Shown: piece after piece, positions 58,122-64,000 of the stretch
Numbering within the stretch: the stretch's first letter is position 1
How the letters are laid out: each line of letters opens with the position of its first letter
Assembly (NCBI RefSeq): GCF_001679005.1
Contig: NZ_LXTW01000023.1
Coordinates: 76,206-140,205 of the forward strand
DNA: 64,000 nucleotides
Reading direction: 5' to 3'
Source: Moraxella nonliquefaciens
Lineage (GTDB): Bacteria; Pseudomonadota; Gammaproteobacteria; Pseudomonadales; Moraxellaceae
Made by a program: the position numbers and the translations under genes
The notes under the pieces: model-generated
Databases searched by the model: none
What the model was told of the DNA's origin: nothing
Seen by the model: only the letters and a program-made list of their open reading frames with translations

Positions 58122-58361
58122 TATCATCAACCTTAATAAACGCATAAGATGATATTATAAATGATAATTGCCAAGATGCAAGAGAATGGATGAAATATTT
58201 TTGGATAAACATCAAAGAATGTCTGTTTTTTCATGTGTCATGATGCCTGTAACATTGATGGTGTGGATTGATAAGTTTTTGCTTGACCAAATCATCCAAA
58301 TAAGTCCTGATTGTGCTAAAATATTGTAACGATTCATACTCATACTTATAATGGAACATTC

Positions 58362-60038
58362 ATGCTAGTATCTCTAACCTTAGATAATTTGGCTTTGATT
58401 AAGCATCATGAGATTGGCTTTGATGAACGTTTTAATGTCATCACAGGCGAAACAGGTGCAGGTAAGTCTTTGATATTAGATGCTTTATCACTGTGTGTAG
58501 GTGGGCGAGCTGATACTGGTATGATACGTTTTGGGGAGCATGAAGCATCGGTATTTGGTGAGTTTGATATTACCAATAATGACAAAGTAAGTCAGTGGTT
58601 TGCTGAACATGAACGAGTTTTGGATGAAAATACGGTACTCATTCGCCGTAAAATCAGTGCCAACGGACGCTCAAAATCATGGATAAATGGTTCTCCTGCC
58701 AGTCTAAGTGAGTTAAAATCATTGGGTAATATTTTGGTTAATATCCATTCACAACATGCAGGACTTGAACTTTTAAAACCACAGTTTATCATTGATTGGT
58801 TGGATGATGTGGGAGGGTTACATGAGCTAAAATCAGCAACCAAAGACGCCTTTGGAGCATATCAGTTCCTAAAAAAACAAGCCGAAGACACCCGTGTTAT
58901 GTCCATTCAGCGAGCTGACCGCATGGCACTTTTATCATCACGTTTGGCAGATATAGAACCACTCATGACGGTCAATGTCAACCAAATAGAACAAGAATAT
59001 GATGAATTGTCCAACCTTGAAAATCTCATGCAATCAGCAGTACAAGCGGTAACACACTTGGATAATGATGAGATGAGTGTGTCATCACTGCTGGCACGCA
59101 GTCTAAAAATTTGTGATAATTTATCTGACAAAAGCCGAGTATTTGCCGAGTGTAGCGAGTTACTCACCCAAGCATCTGATCAGATAGATGATGCGATAGC
59201 ACGGCTTGTTGACTATGCTGAGCAGTCGCTACCTGACCAAGAGCGACTAGATGAACTCAATCATCTGATGGGACTGGCTCATCGGCTTGCCAAAAGATAC
59301 CACACAACCACAGATGAACTAACCGTACAGGCAGGGCAGTGGCAGGCGGAACTGGATAAGTTAGAGAGCCTGCCTGATAATGAGGCCATGGATGAGCAAG
59401 TGGCAAGTGCGTGGCAGAGATATGTGGATATGGCGGAGAAATTACACAAACAACGCACACAAGTCGCCCCACAAATCGCTCATGAGTTAACCCATCGTTT
59501 GTTAGCACTTGCCCTGCCAAATGCCAGTTGTCAGTTTGAGTTTAGCCCCAAACAGACACATCATTACAGTGCCAACGGACTGTCTGAGATGACACTGATG
59601 TTTAGTGCCAATGTTGGCATGCCCATGCAGCCCTTACACAAAGTGGCATCAGGGGGTGAACTGTCTCGCATGGCTCTTATCATGCAGGTGATGAGTGCTG
59701 ATGTGAATGAGCAGATACGTCCGACTTTGGTATTTGATGAGGTGGATGTGGGTGTCAGTGGTGGCACAGCTCAGGTGGTGGGCGAGTTACTAAGAAGCTT
59801 GGGTGAGCATCAGCAGTTATTTGCCATCACGCATCAAGCACAAGTGGCCGCAGCGGCACATCGTCATATTTTGGTGCATAAAGAACATAATAAACAGACG
59901 ATGAGTCATTTATCCATCATCACAGGCGATGAACAAATTGATGAGTTGGCACGCATGTCAGGTGGGGTTAACATTACCGAAGCGACCCGAGCTCATGTTA
60001 AGGGTTTGCTTGATGATATTAACAAAACCAATTTGTAG
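58362..60038 (+). CDS. recN: DNA repair protein RecN
   Basis: SMC-like ATPase for double-strand-break repair, 558 residues (E. coli 553). Walker A GETGAGKS at 29-36, two coiled-coil arms (about 150-230 and 270-365), a C-terminal ABC head with SGGELSRMALIM and Walker B LVFDEVDVGVSGGTA (about 455-470). The upstream region has an extended -10-like TGCTAAAAT (58314-58322). No LexA-type box was recognised. Confidence 0.95.
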   Translation: MLVSLTLDNLALIKHHEIGFDERFNVITGETGAGKSLILDALSLCVGGRADTGMIRFGEHEASVFGEFDITNNDKVSQWFAEHERVLDENTVLIRRKISANGRSKSWINGSPASLSELKSLGNILVNIHSQHAGLELLKPQFIIDWLDDVGGLHELKSATKDAFGAYQFLKKQAEDTRVMSIQRADRMALLSSRLADIEPLMTVNVNQIEQEYDELSNLENLMQSAVQAVTHLDNDEMSVSSLLARSLKICDNLSDKSRVFAECSELLTQASDQIDDAIARLVDYAEQSLPDQERLDELNHLMGLAHRLAKRYHTTTDELTVQAGQWQAELDKLESLPDNEAMDEQVASAWQRYVDMAEKLHKQRTQVAPQIAHELTHRLLALALPNASCQFEFSPKQTHHYSANGLSEMTLMFSANVGMPMQPLHKVASGGELSRMALIMQVMSADVNEQIRPTLVFDEVDVGVSGGTAQVVGELLRSLGEHQQLFAITHQAQVAAAAHRHILVHKEHNKQTMSHLSIITGDEQIDELARMSGGVNITEATRAHVKGLLDDINKTNL

Positions 60039-60061
60039 CCTTGTCCTATAAGCATTGTAAA

Positions 60062-60676
60062 ATGGGGATTTTGCCCCATATTGACCCTAATGACAACGAT
60101 ATCCCTAGGCGATCTGATTTGAAAAAAGTTTCCAATTTAACGCATTATTTTTTATTGCCCAGTCCGTCCATGCCTGATGAACGCTTTGTTGATGCACTAA
60201 TTTATGTCTGTCGCCACAGCGCCGATGGGGCGTGGGGATTTGTGGTTAATAAACCCCTGAGTGTTTCGGTGGGTGGTTTATTGCATGAACTTGATTTGCC
60301 CGCCAGTCAAGAGGCGATGAACACCCCTGCCATGCACGGCGGTTTTATCCGTCCTGAGGCAGGTTTTGTATTGCATACAGGACTGCCTGAGTTTGCTTCA
60401 TCATTTGCAGTAAGTGAGAATGTTTGTATCACGGTCAGCAAAGATGCGTTAAATCTGATATCTGGCGACAGCTTGCCTCATTTTTTGCTTTGTATGGGAT
60501 TTTGTCATTGGAGTGCAGGTCAGTTAGAACAAGAGATAGACGAACAAGATTGGCTCGTCTGTCCTGCCAATTTAGAGATATTATTTCGGGTGAAGTTTGA
60601 AGATAGGTTGGCGTTGGCTTATGACAAACTGGGCATTAACCCTGATAAGTTTACGCTAACAACAGGATTTGCTTAG
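60062..60676 (+). CDS. yqgE: YqgE/AlgH family protein
   Basis: 204 residues from the ATG at 60062 (other starts possible; no Shine-Dalgarno sequence is visible). Family signatures: LTHYFLLPSPSMPDERFVDALIYVC, GAWGFVVNKPL, HGGFIRPEAGFVLH and GFCHWSAGQLEQEI. It is followed by ruvX (yqgF) as in E. coli and Pseudomonas (yqgE-yqgF). The molecular function is not established. Confidence 0.92.
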   Translation: MGILPHIDPNDNDIPRRSDLKKVSNLTHYFLLPSPSMPDERFVDALIYVCRHSADGAWGFVVNKPLSVSVGGLLHELDLPASQEAMNTPAMHGGFIRPEAGFVLHTGLPEFASSFAVSENVCITVSKDALNLISGDSLPHFLLCMGFCHWSAGQLEQEIDEQDWLVCPANLEILFRVKFEDRLALAYDKLGINPDKFTLTTGFA

Positions 60677-60753
60677 GGTGTGCTTGACGTTCATGGTATT
60701 TTATTTGATATTTGCCAAAAATTGTTTAATTTACCAAAAACAATGGAAATTTT

Positions 60754-61239
60754 ATGACAACACCGACTTTAATTTTAGCCCTAGATTTTGGTGTCAAAAA
60801 AATGGGCATGGCACTGGGTAACAGCCTAAGTGCAGACGCACGCCCTTTTGATATTTTGGCGATGAATAACGGTCAGCCTGATTGGGATAATCTGTTGGGT
60901 ATTATCAAGCAGTGGCAGATTGATGTGGTGGTGGTTGGTTTGCCTCTGAATATGGATGGTACAGATTCAATGCTCTCAAAACGAGCCTCTAAATTCTCCC
61001 GCCGCCTAGCACACCGCCTAGCAGAGAATCATTTGCCTGTGCAGGTGTACATGTATGACGAACGCCTGTCCTCATATGAAGCTCGTGCCATGGCATGGGA
61101 GCGTGGCTGGATAAAACACGAGCGAGAGCCGATTGATGATGTCTCAGCATGCTTGTTAATTGATGGTTACTTTAACTCGCCAGAACTTGTTCGCTATGTT
61201 GGTAGTTATTATGATAATGAACATAAGGGCAAAGATTAG
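60754..61239 (+). CDS. ruvX: Pre-16S rRNA nuclease / Holliday-junction resolvase-like protein YqgF (RuvX)
   Basis: RNase H-fold nuclease, 161 residues. ALDFGVKKMGMALGN near the N-terminus supplies the first catalytic Asp; VVVVGLPLNMDGTDS, YMYDERLSSYEA and the final DDVSACLLIDGY supply the remaining acids. In E. coli YqgF matures the 5' end of 16S rRNA. The 77-nt gap from yqgE suggests one transcription unit. Confidence 0.94.
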   Translation: MTTPTLILALDFGVKKMGMALGNSLSADARPFDILAMNNGQPDWDNLLGIIKQWQIDVVVVGLPLNMDGTDSMLSKRASKFSRRLAHRLAENHLPVQVYMYDERLSSYEARAMAWERGWIKHEREPIDDVSACLLIDGYFNSPELVRYVGSYYDNEHKGKD

Positions 61240-61440
61240 AGCTTATCATTTTATCATCTTGTTATCTTATCAAAACTTTATCAAATACCGATATTTGTCA
61301 TTACAAAGGGTTACACAAAGCTTTGATGGCAGGGTAAATGTCAAATGTAAGGGTCAGTCTTATCATTGAATTCGTCGTGATTGTAAAGTGGTCATACAGC
61401 TTGACAAAACACTCAAAAAACTGCACAAAAAAGGACACGC

Positions 61441-61962
61441 ATGGATAATCACGACCCCAAATCAGCCCCAACTCAAATTAATTCTCAAACCAAACATCAA
61501 CAAATCATCCAACTCATCACACAAGCGATAGTACTTGCCAATATCAGCGTATATCTGGGTTATGCAGCGATTGTGTGCTTTTGTGTATTTGGTACGTTGG
61601 CGAGCATGGCGGTGTTTAAAAATAGTGGTGCGGTATATTGGGCGTTTCATTATCTGCCCTATGTGCTAATTGGTGTGTCCATGCCAATAAGTTTGTACCA
61701 TCTGTTTATTTTGGGACGATATCGTATTATCCAAAAGAGTATTTTAAAGATAATTTTAATGATGGGGGTGGGGCTGCTCGCATTTGCTTTTGCCATGATG
61801 ATTAAGGGGCAGGCAGTGGCATTTTATATGAGCCTGTTTTTGGCGATGGTTGCATGGTTTGGTATGCCATTTTTGTTTCGGGTGAATTTAAAGAAATTTT
61901 TAGATTTTCTAAATCATTCCCCCAACAGAAGCGATGATGGTGAGAGTGAAAATAAAAAATAG
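61441..61962 (+). CDS. Small membrane protein of unknown function
   Basis: 173 residues; family not recognised. Four predicted membrane segments at about 35-58, 66-88, 100-120 and 124-145, with hydrophilic Asn/Gln/Lys-rich N-terminus and a C-terminal tail. AAGGA 6 nt before the ATG supports expression. Stands between ruvX and rlmJ without sharing a strong operon link (201-bp gap on the left, 56 on the right). Confidence 0.7.
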   Translation: MDNHDPKSAPTQINSQTKHQQIIQLITQAIVLANISVYLGYAAIVCFCVFGTLASMAVFKNSGAVYWAFHYLPYVLIGVSMPISLYHLFILGRYRIIQKSILKIILMMGVGLLAFAFAMMIKGQAVAFYMSLFLAMVAWFGMPFLFRVNLKKFLDFLNHSPNRSDDGESENKK

Positions 61963-62018
61963 CCAAATATCATGAGTTATGCTACCATAAGTCATTTATA
62001 GCCAAATCATTTTATATC

Positions 62019-62897
62019 ATGAATTATAAGCACGCCTACCACGCAGGCAACTTTGCAGATGTTGCCAAGCATATTTTGTTACTTCAACTGCTCGCCCAAT
62101 TTAGTGCCAAAGCCAAACCCTTTTATGTGCTTGATGCTTATGGTGGGCGTGGTTTATATTCTTTGGAGAGTACCGAGGCGGTTAAGACAGGCGAGGCGGA
62201 TAAAGGCATTCGTGCCTTAGAAAATGCCACACTTAGCACACCACCAAAGGCCATTATTCAGTATCTATTAGACCTTGACACCGCCCGAAAAACCTATGAT
62301 AAACACGTCTACCCAGGCTCACCTTGGTGGATTGCCAACCACGCCCAAAACCATTCGGACAACGCTCCCTTGCGTGCCGAAGCCTTTGAAGCGGTGGCAG
62401 ACGAGTATGATGCTCTAAATTATCAGCTTTATCAGCTCCCCATTGGCATTCATCATCGCAACGCCTTTGAGGGTGTGCCTGCTGTTTTGCCCCCAAAAGA
62501 AAAACGTGGTATCATCCTGCTTGACCCACCTTTTGAGCAGGAACATAAGGATTTTAGCCGTTTGGTAGAGTTATTAGTGGCAAGCCATAAAAAATTTGCC
62601 ACAGGGACATTTATGCTTTGGTATCCTATTAAAAATAAAGAAGCGATTGAGCTGTTTTATAAAAAAATGAAACGTACCCAAATCCATCGTCAGCTTATTT
62701 GTGAATTAAACCTATATCCCAATGACGTGGCAGTAGGCATGAACGGCACAGGACTGCACATCATCAATCCACCTTGGCAATTTGACGAACATGCCAAAGA
62801 GATTTTGCAAACGCTTGCTCCAATCCTAAAACCAGCAGATGCCCCTGCCATGAGTATGGATGATACGGTAGTGGTGAAATGGTTGGTTGGGGAATGA
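62019..62897 (+). CDS. rlmJ: 23S rRNA (adenine(2030)-N6)-methyltransferase RlmJ
   Basis: SAM-dependent methyltransferase of 23S rRNA A2030, 292 residues (E. coli 280). MNYKHAYHAGNFADVAKH is the strongly conserved RlmJ start; VLDAYGGRGLYSL is the SAM-binding motif I and LLDPPFE (about 168-174) the motif IV with catalytic DPPF. A TATGCTACCAT element (61979-61989) upstream may be the promoter. Confidence 0.95.
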   Translation: MNYKHAYHAGNFADVAKHILLLQLLAQFSAKAKPFYVLDAYGGRGLYSLESTEAVKTGEADKGIRALENATLSTPPKAIIQYLLDLDTARKTYDKHVYPGSPWWIANHAQNHSDNAPLRAEAFEAVADEYDALNYQLYQLPIGIHHRNAFEGVPAVLPPKEKRGIILLDPPFEQEHKDFSRLVELLVASHKKFATGTFMLWYPIKNKEAIELFYKKMKRTQIHRQLICELNLYPNDVAVGMNGTGLHIINPPWQFDEHAKEILQTLAPILKPADAPAMSMDDTVVVKWLVGE

Positions 62898-62987
62898 TTT
62901 TAACATCCAAGATAAATTTATCCCCATAAATTCACATCCTAACAATAATCTGCCCCACATTATAACTCATGTTAAAAACAAAAAATC

Positions 62988-63791
62988 ATGACAAACCAGT
63001 CCTCACATACCCAAAAAGACCCAAATGACCATGACGGCATCACCTTTGAAGTTGTTGAAACCGAGCAGCATGGCAATCAAAAAAAGATAAGCCATGGGGT
63101 CTATCCCATCCCTAACCTTATCACAAGTGCCTCCATGCTCTCAGCATTTTTCTCTATTGTTGCCAGTAGTGAAGGACGGTTTGATAAGGCATGTCTTGCC
63201 ATTTTCTTATCTGCCATTTTAGATGGTATGGATGGACGGGCTGCCCGCATGCTAAACGCCCAAAGTCCTTTTGGTGAACAGTTAGACAGCCTTGCCGATT
63301 GTGTCGCCTTTGGGCTTGCCCCTGCCATACTCATGTACCATTTTGCCTTGCATGAATTTGGACGGTTTGGGCTAACCTGTGCTTTTGTATTTAGTGTCTG
63401 TGCTGCATTTCGTTTGGCAAGATTCAATGTGCAAATTGGTACGGTAGATAAAAAATATTTCATCGGATTGGCAAGTCCTTTGGCAGCGATTTTGGTTACA
63501 TCAAGCGTCATGGTAGCCAAAGATCACGCCATGAGTTTTACCTCTCAAATGCTTGCTGGTCTCTGTGCGATATGGACGGTTATTTGTGGTCTATTGATGG
63601 TGAGCAACGTCAAATATTATAGTTTTAAAGAATTTGACCGTCAAAAAATCCCCTTTGTTGGGCTCATCATTGGCGTGCTTATCATGGGCATTGCCTTATA
63701 TGACATTCCTGTGGGTGTGCTTGCTATTGGTGTGATTTATGCCTTGTCTGGCTTTTGGACGACCTTTATGACAAAACGAAAAAAAATCTAA
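62988..63791 (+). CDS. pssA: CDP-diacylglycerol-serine O-phosphatidyltransferase
   Basis: Makes phosphatidylserine from CDP-diacylglycerol and serine, in the inner membrane, 267 residues. The CDP-alcohol phosphotransferase motif DGMDGRAARMLNAQSPFGEQ, then LDSLADC, begins near residue 79, with D..DG..AR..G...D...D spacing intact. About seven hydrophobic segments follow YPIPNLITSASMLSAF. It is the PssA type that is integral in the membrane (as in Bacillus), different from the E. coli phospholipase D-like enzyme. No Shine-Dalgarno sequence was seen. Confidence 0.92.
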   Translation: MTNQSSHTQKDPNDHDGITFEVVETEQHGNQKKISHGVYPIPNLITSASMLSAFFSIVASSEGRFDKACLAIFLSAILDGMDGRAARMLNAQSPFGEQLDSLADCVAFGLAPAILMYHFALHEFGRFGLTCAFVFSVCAAFRLARFNVQIGTVDKKYFIGLASPLAAILVTSSVMVAKDHAMSFTSQMLAGLCAIWTVICGLLMVSNVKYYSFKEFDRQKIPFVGLIIGVLIMGIALYDIPVGVLAIGVIYALSGFWTTFMTKRKKI

Positions 63792-64000
63792 ATCTTTAAA
63801 ATCAAACATCAAAAATAAATCGCCCATTCTGTCGCATCATTTGTCAAGCCATTCCAAGCTAATATGCTTTGTTGGCAATTTTGCTGGCAATAGGATGGGG
63901 CAGGTTTTAGCCTTAGAATCAAAAACACATAATAAAACCCCCTAAAAATCAACCCCCTACAAATATTTTAAAAAAACCTAAAAAAACCCCTTGACCCCCA

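Overview
The window reads as a chromosomal segment of a gammaproteobacterium of the Moraxellaceae, most likely a Moraxella. This rests on the protein families and neighbourhoods (dapA-bamC-purC, hisIE-tatABC, lepA-lepB-DUF4845-rnc, an OppA lipoprotein, a tandem pair of M35-like porins, NqrM), a base composition that looks to be in the low-to-mid 40s % GC, and AT-rich promoters that often carry an extended -10 (TGnTAnAAT). The species cannot be fixed from the sequence. No rRNA, tRNA, CRISPR array, insertion sequence or prophage was recognised.

Layout. 1-9.5 kb: 5' part of tonB with a promoter and Fur-like site, then dapA, a dwarf BamC lipoprotein, purC, gyrB, a 2-oxoglutarate oxygenase, dapE, and oppA on the opposite strand. 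9.7-20.7 kb: TPP riboswitch and thiC, parC, a DksA-like protein, a solute-binding lipoprotein gene broken by a stop codon, relA, and a DEAD-box helicase with an unusually long leader. 20.8-26.4 kb: an unknown membrane protein between two near-identical terminators, then ihfA-pheT-pheS on the minus strand with a PIN-toxin/antitoxin pair lodged between pheS and pheT. 26.7-38.7 kb: two porins, a secreted prolyl oligopeptidase, a CynX-type transporter, nqrM, the iron-uptake pair efeO-efeB, hemN, and rpmI-rplT. 38.9-41.3 kb: hisIE-tatABC. 41.5-49.4 kb: a complete ABC-transporter-dependent capsule export and lipid-anchor cassette (kpsM-T-E-D-C-S type). 49.4-64 kb: lepA, lepB, DUF4845, rnc, a tryptophan-type permease, a PH-domain gene broken by a stop codon, an aromatic/aspartate aminotransferase, a LysR regulator, recN, yqgE, ruvX, a small membrane protein, rlmJ and pssA.

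How it works together. Most genes are housekeeping: lysine/DAP synthesis (dapA, dapE), topoisomerases (gyrB, parC), translation (pheST, rpmI, rplT, lepA), stringent response (relA, DksA-like), protein export (tatABC, lepB). The surface and iron theme is the accessory part: TonB energises outer-membrane uptake, EfeO/EfeB handle iron (EfeB carries a Tat signal and tatABC lies about 4 kb away), porins and OppA take up small solutes, and the capsule cassette exports a group 2-type polysaccharide whose sugar-specific synthesis genes are not in this window.

Most worth a second look: three otherwise well-preserved genes each carry a single in-frame stop codon (14880-14882, 25243-25245, 55203-55205). 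One of them is the antitoxin of the toxin-antitoxin pair inside the pheS-pheT operon, whose toxin looks intact. The dwarf BamC, the roughly 500-nt helicase leader, and efeOB without efeU are further points of interest.
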